A DNA stretch of 64,000 nt from Cunninghamella blakesleeana (taxonomy: Eukaryota; Mucoromycota; Mucoromycetes; Mucorales; Cunninghamellaceae), in the NCBI GenBank assembly GCA_017871115.1, contig JAFCIZ010000002.1, forward strand, positions 2,687,501 through 2,751,500. The letters are read 5' to 3'. Under the pieces are notes generated by a model. That model did not search any database, had not been told where the DNA came from, and was given only the letters and a program-made list of their open reading frames with translations. Shown here piece after piece: positions 53,059-64,000 of the stretch. Made by a program: the position numbers and the translations under genes. Within the stretch, counting starts at the first letter, position 1; each line of letters starts with the position of its first letter.

Positions 53059-54057
53059 TTATAGATCACTTTATCCATATATTTATTTTAATTTAATTAT
53101 AATCCTAATAATAGATTCATACAGCATAACTCCTCCATATATTTATCCATTAAGTTGATATAACATACTTTATTTTTTTTATTTTTTTTATATAAATAAT
53201 ATATACATACATATATTACCACACTAGTTAATTATTTTTATATACTACTAAATAAAGATTGTATTTAAACTATTATCACTATCGTGTTTTAAAGTGATAT
53301 ATGTACATGGTGAAAAAGTATTATAAATTAAAAATGATAAAGCCATGTATATACCAAGTTTAAAAGATCTGCTTTTTTTTTTTTTCAAATATAAAATAAA
53401 AATAAACAAATATTGAATCTAATTTATATAAAAAGGTGTATTCTCGCAATAATAACCTGAGACAAAAATAAAAAATAAAAATATAATCATCAAAATCGAA
53501 TCAATTGCGAATGTCAGAAAAGACTTTCCCTCGACGGCAAAAATCAGCTAGTATTCTTTTGAATCAACAAAAAAAAATTTCAAGCAAAAAACCTTTCTTC
53601 ATTTTCTTTTTATTGCTATAATTAAATCAATGAAAAATGAATATAAAAAACATTTATATACGATTATAATTTTTAATCATCTGTATTTAGTATGATATAA
53701 TTTTAGTAAATAAAAGTAATTTCTTATGCCATAACATTTAAAGTTCGATTATTTATTTTTTATGAACATTAATACTGCTACTATTATCATTCATTTTTGG
53801 CAAACTTTTTTTTGTAATTTTTTTTAGTTATGATTATTATTATTTTTATTATCATTCAATTATTTTAATTTTTATCGTATAATCTTTGCATTTTTTTTCT
53901 CTTAATAAATATATGCTAAGCTGCAGCATATTGACTAAAAAGGCATCACAGAATCTAAAGGTCAGGGTTAAATTTGTAAAAAGCAAAACTAAATTAAATC
54001 TCAGCTACTAAACAGAGTTTTTCAGTTGAGATAATATTTTTTTTTTCTCTTTTTTTT
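53059..54057. other. Intergenic, BRCT gene to BCS1
   Basis: About 1 kb, A/T-rich, between two plus-strand genes. A pyrimidine tract at 54038-54057 directly abuts the BCS1 ATG. Nothing else was recognised. Confidence 0.5.
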
Positions 54058-56504
54058 ATGTCTCCACCAAAAATTGTTACGGGATCTTTATTATACTCAC
54101 CTTATAAATCATTACTTTTTAATAATATACAAAGGAGAGGAATCGTTAATATTCCAACCCCCGATCCTAGCAATTCGGTTACTAGTAATTCATTTGGTGG
54201 AATAATAAGCGCAATAGCTGAAAAACTTGGTGTTGGTGAGTAAGTATGTGATATTGATTTATTTTCGTTTAAACGTACATATTTTATGCATATTCCTATT
54301 TGATTTATTTAATAGCACTAATACCAATCATAAAACATAAATGATTTATATATATTAATTTTCTCTTTTATATTAATTTTTTGTTATTGTATTTAGATTA
54401 GCAGCTGGAGGGTTACAATTAGCAGCTATTGGTGGTAAAGTTTTTTTTTTTTTTTGTATTATTTATGCATTAAAACATTGTCATAATTATATAATAATTA
54501 ATTCCTCTCTCCCTTTCTTTTTTTCTTATATATGTATATATGTATGCATGTGTGTGCTTATTTGTATCCATGTGTATTTTATTATTTTTGCTATTAGGCT
54601 TTGTTGCTGGAGCTAGATATTTTGGTGGATATGTCTTTGAATTTTTTAAAAAGAAAATTATAGTTAGTGCAGATTTTGATAGCCGTGATGAATCTTATAG
54701 GTAATATACATACTCAACCAATATTTATATATATATATACTATAAATGCCTATTTATTAAATATATATGTATAAAATCACACTCATAGCTGGATATTAAA
54801 TTGGTTATCTGATCATCCTTATACACAAAATGCAACACAATTTTCCATATCAACTACAATATCCCGTGTTGGGCAAAATGTTACTGGTGAAGATCTTGGT
54901 GCCAATTTATCCCCCGTTTATTTTTTACCCGCTCCTGGTAATAAAATAAAATATTATATATAACATAAAACGTTTAATAAAATAAAAGAATACGATCAAT
55001 ATTAAATATATATATATTGTTATTATATTTAGGTATACATATCTTTACATATAAAAATAGATTACTATGGTTATCTCGTGAAAGACCTCAAAATGCAAAC
55101 GCGCTTTCCAATGGAAGAGCTATTTTGGAGAGGATTCAAATATCTACTTTTGGAAGATCACGCGATATTTTGGAAAGTTTGGTTTTTGAAGCACAAAAGA
55201 AATTTATTGAACGGGATCAAAGTCGCACTGTGGTCTTTGCAGCTGGTAAGAATAAAATAAAAATAAAATAAAATAATAATATATAATGTAGAAAAAAAAA
55301 AAGAGAGTTACAATGATCATTAATTGTTATATATATATTATCATTTAGATCAATATGGAGCGTGGCGTAGAACAAGATCAAGGCCAAAGCGGCCACTTGG
55401 TACAATTGTCATTCCGCAACATATTAAAAATAGTCTCTTGGATGATGCAAATGATTTCTTAAAATCAGAACAGTGGTATAGTAATTTAGGAATCCCTTAT
55501 CGTCTGGGTGTGCTCTTTTATGGAACTCCTGGGTCTGGAAAGACAAGTTTAGTTTATTCATTAGCAGTAAGTATATGTAGAGATTACTAAAATTAAAATT
55601 AAAATTTTGATTATACATTCATTATACTAATTTTATATTACTTATATTTTAATTTTATTTTTATAATGATTAATTAGGGTGAACTCGGCCTCAATATTTA
55701 TGTAGTCAATTTAAGTAACAAAGGCCTCACTGATGATACATTGAGTGAGTTGGTATGCGAAACCCCATCGAGGTAGCTTTTTATCTTATTTTATTTTTTA
55801 ACTACATGTATGTAGATGGATATTTATATGATGGATACTAATACTTGATTCCATTTATCTATATTTATTTTTAGATGTATATTACTTATGGAAGATATTG
55901 ATAGCGCTTTTATACAAAGAGATAAAGGTGATAACACTACTGGTAATAATATTACATTCTCTGGGCTTTTAAACTCGATTGATGGTGTAGCTGCCCAAGA
56001 AGGAAGAATACTCTTTATGACCACAAAGTAAGCTTAAATATGCTATTATTATTATTATTGCTATTATTTATTAATATTTTTTTAAATAGTCATATTGAAA
56101 AACTAGATCCAGCTTTAATAAGACCAGGTAGAATAGATATCAAGATCCATTTTGGCAATGCTTCTAAAGAACAAGCATCTGAATTATTTACAAAATTTTT
56201 CTCCTATTTACAAGACGATTACCTCCATAATTTAGCTAAACAATTTTCATCAAAAATTCCTAATCATCAATTTAGTATGGCCCATTTACAAGGCTATTTA
56301 ATGACACATAAGCGTACACCTGAAGAGGCTATTCAAAAAGTAGATGAATGGGTTAATAAACATATGCAAAATAATGGTGCATCTTCAACAACCACAACAG
56401 AAACTTTTACTGAATTAACGGATTCTAATGGGATAGAATCATTAGATGCCGATGATGATAATGATACTGATAGTGATAAAAATAAAAACTTAATTATCTC
56501 ATAG
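54058..56504 (+). CDS. BCS1: Mitochondrial AAA ATPase Bcs1 (complex III assembly)
   Basis: Inner-membrane AAA machine that moves folded Rieske protein for bc1 complex assembly. Nine exons: 54058-54239, 54397-54434, 54598-54700, 54789-54937, 55033-55245, 55349-55566, 55678-55772, 55875-56027, 56090-56504; 521 residues. N-terminal basic segment, then one membrane helix near GGLQLAAIGGFVAGARYFGG. BCS1-specific domain: SADFDSRDESYSWILNWLSD, LSRERPQ and GAWRRTRSRPKRPLGTIV. AAA core: Walker A YGTPGSGKTSLVYSLA, Walker B [44 protein letters not shown]. A polar tail of about 45 residues (Thr/Asp-rich) extends past the usual end. All key ATPase residues are present. Confidence 0.96.
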
Positions 56505-56857
56505 AATTATTCAAGTTAGACAATAAAAACGCAGATCATTTTTTGCTAAAAATATATATATATATACATATATGAATTATTAAATACAAAAGAATATGGA
56601 GAATGTGAACAATAAAAATAAAATTCAAATAATTATATTCACATAAATGGCATAATTTTAGCTTTACGAAGTGTAATAAAAAGAAAAAACAATTATAAAC
56701 ACAAAAGGATATGGAGGATATAAACAATAAAAATCGAATATACATATATATAACATGGCTTTAATTTATTTATTGATGTTTAATAACTATGAACGGAAAA
56801 AAAGATATATTATATACCACATACATATATATCCATCTATTTTTTTAAATAAAATAT
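56505..56857. other. Convergent 3' intergenic region
   Basis: Separates the ends of BCS1 (+) and the aldolase gene (-). A near-repeat ACAAAAG-ATATGGA-GAATGTGAACAATAAAAAT occurs at about 56586-56622 and again, as CACAAAAGGATATGGAGGATATAAACAATAAAAAT, at 56700-56734. No gene was seen. Confidence 0.5.
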
Positions 56858-57568
56858 TTACAAATTACGACGTTGTTTAAATTCATCTAAAATTTTATCA
56901 GTAGATGAAGAACCACAACGAGTAGCACCTTTATTTAATAAATCAATGACTTGATCTAAGTTCTTGATACCTCCAGAAGCTTTAACTTCGATAGCATCAG
57001 GAACGCTAGCTCTCATAAGTGCAATGTCTTCGAGAGTAGCACCAGAAGAAGCAAAACCAGTAGATGTTTTTACAAAGTGAGCTCCAGCAGCGACAGATAA
57101 ATGACAAGCTTGAACAATTTCTTCCTTAGTAAGGTAAGCATTTTCAAAAATGATTTTAAAGATAACATTTGGATTTTTGGCATGACAAGCATCAATCACA
57201 GCCTTGATTTCTTGTTGACAGTAATCCACTTTACCAGATTTTAAGTGGCCAATATTCATGACTACATCCAATTCAATAGCACCGTCTTCTACAGTTTGTA
57301 AAGCTTCAGCAATTTTAGCACTAGTGGGAGAATTACCATGAGGGAAAGAAATAACAGTACCTACAAGAACAGAACTACCAGCAAGTAATTCACTGGCTTG
57401 TTTGACATCACAAGGTTTAACACAAACAGACTTGGTGTCGTATTTTTTGGCCAATTCACATCCTTTGACTACATCGTCAGTAGTTTGTTCAGGTTTTAAA
57501 ATAGCATGATCGAATACTTTGGCAAGTTGTTCATAAGTAATGGTTTCAACACTGTATTTATTAGCCAT
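56858..57568 (-). CDS. Deoxyribose-phosphate aldolase, intronless
   Basis: Splits 2-deoxyribose 5-phosphate into glyceraldehyde 3-phosphate and acetaldehyde in deoxynucleoside breakdown. One exon, 236 residues, the normal TIM-barrel length. Key regions: FDHAILKPEQTTDD (start of barrel), VGTVISFPHGN, ELDVVMNIGHLKSG (catalytic Asp), the Schiff-base lysine in HFVKTSTGFASSGAT, and the proton-relay lysine in EVKASGGIKN; phosphate site TRCGSSST. It has no introns in a window where almost all genes have several, and base composition is slightly less A/T-biased. This could mean bacterial origin, retro-copying or intron loss. Enzyme identity is firm. Confidence 0.96.
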   Translation of the reverse strand: MANKYSVETITYEQLAKVFDHAILKPEQTTDDVVKGCELAKKYDTKSVCVKPCDVKQASELLAGSSVLVGTVISFPHGNSPTSAKIAEALQTVEDGAIELDVVMNIGHLKSGKVDYCQQEIKAVIDACHAKNPNVIFKIIFENAYLTKEEIVQACHLSVAAGAHFVKTSTGFASSGATLEDIALMRASVPDAIEVKASGGIKNLDQVIDLLNKGATRCGSSSTDKILDEFKQRRNL

Positions 57569-58089
57569 GGTTTAAAGTCTTTTTAGATAAATAAAAAGTG
57601 GTGTAAGAGTAAAAAGAAAGGAATAAAAAAAAAAAATGTAGAATGAAAAATAAAAATAAAAAAATTTAAATTTTACGAACCGCATTTTTTTTTAAATTTC
57701 CCAGGCTTTACATTGGAGTAACACAAAATATTTTATATATTGATTATAGCATTTACAATGATAAATTTGGTATATTATACCTTAAAAAAAAAATTCGAAT
57801 GAGTTTAATTACACTTTTTTAAAAAGTAAAAATAAAAAAAATTTTAATTTTATATCTTTTTTTTACATTTTACATTTACTATTTATTTTATGTCAAATAT
57901 AAAAACAATTCTAGAAAATATCTGTAGATAAATGATTGAACTTTAATATAAAAAGGTACCACATATCAACAACATAAATGGACCTATTTTACACATTAAA
58001 TAAATTTGTATTTTATCATATCATCCCTTTTAAACAAATACTTGTAATAAAAAATAAAATAGACTTTAATACAAAAAAAACTAACGAAT
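57569..58089. other. Intergenic, SAC1 3' end to aldolase promoter
   Basis: About 520 bp, A/T-rich, with A/T homopolymers at 57630-57700 and 57783-57862. No gene was recognised. Confidence 0.5.
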
Positions 58090-59921
58090 CTACGACATTT
58101 TTTCCAGTTTTTTCCCTTGTTCTATTTCATCTATTGCTTCAGAATTAAATTTGAGAATCCAATTCTTTGTTAAAAATGATAAAGGTACTGAAGACTGTTG
58201 TAATGGCTGTTGGTTATTATTATTACTAATATGACTGCTAGATTTTGAACCACCAATGTACAAAGGATTTAAAGTTGGCCAATTAATAAATTCTAAACCA
58301 TTTTGCAAAATAAAACACCAAGTGAAAACAATCATTGTAAAACAGAAAGAAAGCAAACATATATATAAGGTTGGTGATATTGATCCATCAAAAAAAAACA
58401 ATAACCAAAAAAAGGAACAGAAGGAGGATATCAATAGACAGGGTGCTGTTTGGATTTTCCATAGAGCATATTTTGGAGCATATATTGTATATGTTTCAAT
58501 ACGGTCTTGATTATCACGATTAAATCTACCAAGAAATAAATCTATTGCATCTTGTCGATCTCCATCAAAATAGTTATTTTTGATATATCTTATCAATGAA
58601 TTGGTGAAATCATTATACAAACCAAGTACTGTTCTTTTGCCGAATCTATACAATGAAAAAGAAAAAAAAAAAAAATATATGATATGTAAGTAATATATTT
58701 ATTTTATTTTCAAAAAAAAGATGTATAATAATCTTTTTTATTGATTTACCTTGTATAATCTGTTTTAAGTGCCCTGGTACTTGAATATGCAATACTAAGA
58801 CTATCAGCATTATCAGCCCATGCTATGGAATAAAATTTTTAAAAAAAGTTAATAATTAATAATTCTAAAAAAGCTAAAGTGAATTATATACATATATATA
58901 TATATATATAAAATATATGTGTGTGTGTGAATGCACACTATTATTACCTGAATTGAATGTTTTTATAAATAAAGGATCATTATTTAATTGTAAACCAAGA
59001 ACCGCTCCCCACTTGTCAATCATGCGTTTGGCAAGCATTGTTTGGACTACATTTGTACGATCAAGGCAATCTATACAGTTTGTTCTTGCTACTCCGGCTT
59101 GTATTTTTTCAATATTTTTATTTTCATCATAGTAGTAATAACTATTATTTTAAAATAATAATAAAAATAATGTATCAGTAAACATATTCATATACACATA
59201 TAAAATAATAGATTGTGATGAATTAATTACGCACCCAGCATCTTCTAGCTTTTGGCCAAGACCATCGATTAAAATTTGAATACGATGCCATTGCATTTTT
59301 TTACATTCACGATGAAAATCATAATGAGTATAATATAAATATGGATTATCTAATTCCTGCACAATTCTTGCATATTGCTCACCCAGAGGTTTTTCATAAC
59401 CAGTAGTGTTAACTAAATTGATTAAAATTTGAGAACCATATAACCGAATTTGCTGCTCAAAATGAAGTTTAGCGGATTGTTTTAACTATAATATATAAAA
59501 ATATTACATACGTATACTTATAAATATTATAGAATATTTTTATTTATATTTTTATTTTCATTATTATTTTTATTTTAATATTTTTATTATTTACCTTGAT
59601 AGATATATCGGATTCGTACCAAAGCCTAGGTACATATCTTATATTAGGAATTTGACCCCAAAAAAGAGGCAAAGACCCACGAGTTTGTACATAAGAAAAT
59701 CTAATATGATGTTGATTGGTAGATGTATTACTAGAATTATTTTCATGATGATGATCATCATATATTATTATTTGCTCTGTTTCGACATAATTACTAACAT
59801 GTCCGCGTTCGTCTATTCCTCTTGAAAAGTAACGAGTACCAGCTCGTTCTTGACTACGTCTACTGATTAATGCAAGTGTAATGGATTTTTGATTGATGAC
59901 CAATGGTGTAATAGAAACAAC

Positions 59922-59958
<37 letters not shown>

Positions 59959-61120
59959 AATATAACAATAAAGAAATAATAAATAAAAATCATCGATACC
60001 CATAAAAAAAAAAAAAGCAGCATATCATCTTTTATGGTTTACATCCTTGGATAACTGGTAATATGAATGAATTTATCTATGAAAAAAAATATAAAATAAA
60101 AAAGATAGTAATAATGTATTTAGTCAATTATTTTTAATTCTAATTCTAATTCTAATCTTAACTCTATTCCCATTTCTTCTATATATACCTTCTCATAATC
60201 ATCTATTAAAAGCATTTTTTGTGATAAATACTGATTCCAAAAAAACCGATCATCCACCTAATTTAACATAAATTCATAAAATTAATGTAAGCTACTATTG
60301 TTTTTTTACTTTTTTTGTGTGTAACTTTTATGACCAAATATGTATATAGCTTACCTTTTGTGATTGGCGTTGTAAACTATTAGTTAACTTATACGTGTAA
60401 GAAAAATAAAAAGAATTAAGCTGCAGTTGTGATTCTAAAAGATTGATAAACTTTTGCTCTTCTTGTAATAATTGTTCTGAATATTGTTCCCAGCTAGCTT
60501 TTATTGGTAGGATTTGAAAGGAAGTAACTCGATATATTTTGCTGTTACATATAGTACCTATTTCTATTTTATCTGTGATAACAACCATATAAGTATCTAT
60601 TTATAAAAAAGAGAAATATATATATTTAGTAACACATATTAAATAAATAAAAATAAACTGATATATTTTTTTACAGCTATCATTGCTACTGTAAATATAT
60701 TACCGGCTTGCAGTTGACAAAAACCTAGTATGCCATAGATAACTAGTTCGTTGGATAGTATAGAACTCTCTTCAAGTGGAGATGCTATAAGAAAAATAAT
60801 TAATAAAAGTAACAATGTATAGATAAGTTAGGTGGACAATAATAACAATAATAATAATGCTTTAGTATGTTATGAATTTTTACTATATGCACCATCAAAT
60901 AAAAATTCTTTCGAGTGTCTGTCTATTGTTAAAGTTTGAATAGGTGATTGATTTGAGCTTGCTGGTTCAAAAAGTGGAGTAAAGATATAACTGTCATTAG
61001 TTGCTATTCTATTGTAAATAAACAGTAACAATAAAAACAATAATATTAATTTATAGTAAATTAAATAAAAAAAATAGCCTATTTATATGGTTATTACAAT
61101 CTTATTTTTTCATAAATCAT
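58090..61120 (-). CDS. SAC1: Phosphoinositide phosphatase Sac1
   Basis: ER/Golgi lipid phosphatase that removes PI4P and other monophosphoinositides. Eleven exons (descending): 61120-61098, 61008-60893, 60784-60704, 60596-60355, 60257-60189, 60076-60043, 59920-59595, 59485-59235, 59141-58948, 58822-58750, 58645-58090; 654 residues. The N-terminus [17 protein letters not shown] is split by the first intron, so the first exon has only 23 coding bases. SAC domain: [52 protein letters not shown], and the catalytic CX5R motif in [16 protein letters not shown]. Then [20 protein letters not shown] and [14 protein letters not shown]. Near the C-terminus two hydrophobic segments ([18 protein letters not shown] and [20 protein letters not shown]) anchor it in the membrane, as in Sac1. 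Confidence 0.95.
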
Positions 61121-62186
61121 TCGCTTTAATAAAAATATATGAGCATATAGAAAATGAACAAAAAAAAATATAGTTTTTGAGTAAATGAAAAAAGAATGAA
61201 AAAAGAGGGGAAAATAACAATAGAACTCTTTTTAAAAAAAAATCGGTGTCTGAAAAAAATTCATGTATGTATAAAAGTAAACTATAATTATACCTCTAAA
61301 ACACCTTGGAAAATAAATCATTAACCTCATAAAAAAAATTTTGTCGTCAGTTGAAATACTTAAATGAAAGATAATTTGCTATGTAATTTAATTGTAATAA
61401 ACTTCCTTGCTGATAAATATATGAGTTCAGAATTACGAGTAAGTAACACATGTATTATATTGATTAAATATGCAGTGTACTTGAATGAAAACTAATACTA
61501 TGCAAATTATTTATATGTATTTATAAATGGTTTTTATTGTTTTACGATTGCCTACTATAACTTGAAAACTTTAATCATGAATAGATAGTAATAACAAATA
61601 TATTAATTATCAAATAGATGAACATGTAGATAAATAGTATAACTAAAAGTAAATAATAAAAATATTAATAATAATGAAAGTATGAAAGAATGAAAAAATA
61701 AACAGCATGTAAGAAAATTAAAGAATAATGGTTTTTTAAACAATACTATCAATAATATTACATAGAGTATTATATACATAATTTACTACCCATACAAGAA
61801 AATCCATTTACAGCATGACGTTAACATTTTTTGACAAATCTTCCACGTCCTTCTTTTTTATTAACAGAGTAATTTTTTTATTATATAATACGTTAGTATT
61901 ACTTTTAAAAATATGTTAATTACTGCTTAACTAATGTATATGTATAAAAAAACAATAATGACCAGCTCCTTGCTTAGTATTAAACAAAGTGAAGATCACC
62001 ATTAAAATAATAATAATAATAATAATAATATCAGTCCATTAAATGAATTATTGTAATTATAGACATGACTTTTCTGAAATTAATTTAGTCATATACTTTT
62101 ATTTAAAATTTACAAATTTAAAAAATAAAAATAAAAACAATATATATATGTATATATTACATAAGCTTTATATAGAGTTTAAAAAA
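61121..62186. other. Intergenic, FIG4 3' end to SAC1 promoter
   Basis: About 1.1 kb, A/T-rich, with a (TAA)n run at about 62007-62030. No gene was recognised on either strand. Confidence 0.5.
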
Positions 62187-64000
62187 CTATAATAATTCCG
62201 AACCAACAGAACTCATTAATGATCCTTTTTTGAGTATAAGTACATGAGAATGATCTTGTTTTTGAGGAAATCGACCTGTTTTAAGATAAATACCATACCC
62301 TTCATATATCTTGCGTAAATGGTCATTCCAAGCACGCTGGCCAAGATCTGCAGCACGTTTTGACATGCCAATATACGTTTTAAACATCTCTTCATCGATA
62401 GATTGTGTTTTAATGGCCGACGGATGATCATCTAACTGGTTTCGATGAATATAATTGAGATATTGTTGATATTCAGGAAAGCTATCAATATTAGCATAAT
62501 TATCACTAATAGTTGCTGTTAACTTTTCAAGATTTTTATATTGGTGTGTATATCTATTTTTAAAAAAATAACAGTATAATATACATAAAAGGAACCATAA
62601 AACCTTATAAATATATATTATTTAAAAATGTATATATTGCTTTTGTTTTTATATATGTACCTTTTATATTCTTTTGTTTCTGCAATACTAACGGTAGGAT
62701 CTAAGCTTGCATTTACCATATTTTCTAAAGTTTTGACATTCTTTTCTTTATATATTCTTGAATCTCCATCTGACGCATCAGTATCTGGTTTAGGTTTTGC
62801 TGTAACATTAGATAGTTTTCTTCCACTAGAGGATGATGATGCTCGAACCGTGAATGGGCTTAATTCTTTAGCTTCAGTTGGTGTTAATCTATATATATAT
62901 AATAATAATAATAAAATAAAAGTGTAGGTATATGTATGAGGCATTATTGTTTTTCATTACTAATATTGTCTTTATCATTATTATTATGTTCTTACTCTCT
63001 ATTTGGATCCTTGAAATACATAGATAATTTTGGAGGTCGATATTTTTGTGTGCCATTCATATTGAATACAAAAAGTTGGTCTAAAGATGTATATTGATGA
63101 TGATTATAATACTCTGCCCAATGGCCATGATATGGATTGCCTTCTTCAGGGTTATCATCAGGTACTCGTGCTTCGATTGGAATATAATATTGTGCTAAAG
63201 AATCATTATCACATTTAGGGTTTAGTACTGAAGGTGAATACCAATTACGATAACTAAAAGTAAAAAATAAATAAATGAATATATAATAAAATCAGTTATA
63301 GCAATAGTTGTTTTTACTTCACTTTTTCATTTTATTACTACTTACTCTCTACGAGTTAGTTTAATTCTGGGATCTTGATTATGAAGATGATAATCCGATG
63401 TCAAATCCCATAACATCGGTTGTCCATCCTTTGTAACGAAATTTCCCAAAAATAGATTGATAGTATCTTGTTTATCGGCATCTACATAATAAAATGATCC
63501 AATAAATAAAATGGTTCTATTCCCATTTGTATATAGATAAATAATATATAATTACCTGAAAAAGCATTAGCATAAAACCGACGAATAGATTCAATCATAT
63601 CACGAGGATGACTTGTCCATTGGTTTATTTTACGATATGTTTCCATAGTATTGACAAGATGAGAACCGCCATATTGAAGTGCAATGGTATCACCGTGATC
63701 ATGATACATTTCAGTAAATATATTAATAACATCTGAATCAAACTCTATATAAGGTGAAGATACAATGCCTAAAGAATATAGTTGATGACCTAAAGCACAC
63801 TTTCCCATTAAAAACTGAGCTGCATTCGTTCGATCTAAACAATCGATACAATTTGTACGTAAAACACCTTGTTGTAAAGAACGTTTTTTCTTAGTGACAT
63901 TGCTATTTTGATTATTTGAATTAATCGATGACGGCTCGGAGCCACTATGAAAGAATCCAGTAGTATCCATGGTTTCTTGAGCAATTTTTTCCAAATACCT
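62187..64000 (-). CDS. FIG4: Phosphoinositide 5-phosphatase Fig4, C-terminal part (5' end outside window)
   Basis: Acts with Fab1/PIKfyve and Vac14 on the vacuole/late endosome to control PI(3,5)P2. Exons (descending) (64000)-63556, 63481-63346, 63253-62996, 62888-62661, 62553-62187; 477 residues in the window. Catalytic CX5R in [17 protein letters not shown], followed by [55 protein letters not shown] and [22 protein letters not shown], all typical of Fig4 rather than Sac1. No membrane anchor is present, consistent with Fig4. It ends [15 protein letters not shown]. An Asn/Ser insert precedes the catalytic loop. The exon touching 64000 starts with AG, so an intron boundary at the window edge cannot be excluded. 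Confidence 0.94.

Overview
The window is nuclear DNA of a fungus with very high A+T. Nearly all genes are split by short introns (about 50-200 nt, GT...AG, T-rich before the acceptor), and the gene set is fungal: EGT1, a HAL4/SAT4-type kinase, an AMT/MEP permease, saccharolysin, RSM22, BCS1, YSH1. Low GC, dense short introns, HSPA12-like Hsp70 and Asn/Ser codon-repeat tracts suggest an early-diverging lineage (Mucoromycota-like). I cannot name the species. I rebuilt 22 protein genes exon by exon; in each, reading frame and splice phase close exactly. Spans run from first to last coding base including introns, and exon coordinates are in the evidence.

Layout: 3-1682 (+) 3' end of an ABCC transporter; 2178-3331 (+) CBS protein; 5192-5669 (-) a broken, TAF6-like relic; 6057-8789 (+) Ark/Prk/AAK1-type kinase; 8939-10773 (+) FG-GAP/propeller protein; 11395-11832 (-) a newly noticed two-exon small gene, possibly TEN1-like; 12970-14470 (+) ornithine carbamoyltransferase; 14653-18669 (-) M3 metallopeptidase with three microexons; 19049-19924 (-) multi-pass membrane protein; 20248-23393 (+) YSH1/CPSF73; 23618-24964 (+) FTS/AKTIP-like UEV protein; 25135-27339 (-) RSM22; 27623-30428 (+) Hsp70-like; 31164-31818 (-) ribosomal protein L9; 32529-34476 (+) HAL4-like kinase; 34990-38198 (-) EGT1; 39681-41507 (-) Sel1-repeat protein; 41916-44622 (-) poly(A) polymerase; 47676-49423 (-) ammonium transporter; 50599-53058 (+) BRCT protein; 54058-56504 (+) BCS1; 56858-57568 (-) deoxyribose-phosphate aldolase; 58090-61120 (-) SAC1; 62187-64000 (-) 3' part of FIG4.

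Functional themes: mRNA 3'-end formation (YSH1 and poly(A) polymerase, not adjacent), phosphoinositide turnover (SAC1 and FIG4, neighbours on one strand), nitrogen/arginine metabolism (OTC and the ammonium permease, whose promoter carries a dense GATA-site cluster), mitochondrial assembly (RSM22, BCS1), trafficking (Ark-type kinase, FTS-like protein) and redox protection (EGT1). There is no operon logic. Several neighbours are divergent and share short promoters (19925-20247, 27340-27622, 31819-32528, 49424-50598).

Gaps longer than 1 kb are mostly simple A/T sequence, but three hold more: a frameshifted gene relic (5.2-5.7 kb), the cryptic TEN1-like gene (11.4-11.8 kb), and a decayed 24-bp tandem repeat that reads as octapeptides (46.6-46.7 kb). 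Two hairpin-forming segments lie between the convergent Hsp70 and L9 genes. I saw no tRNA, rRNA, CRISPR array, intact transposon or viral gene.
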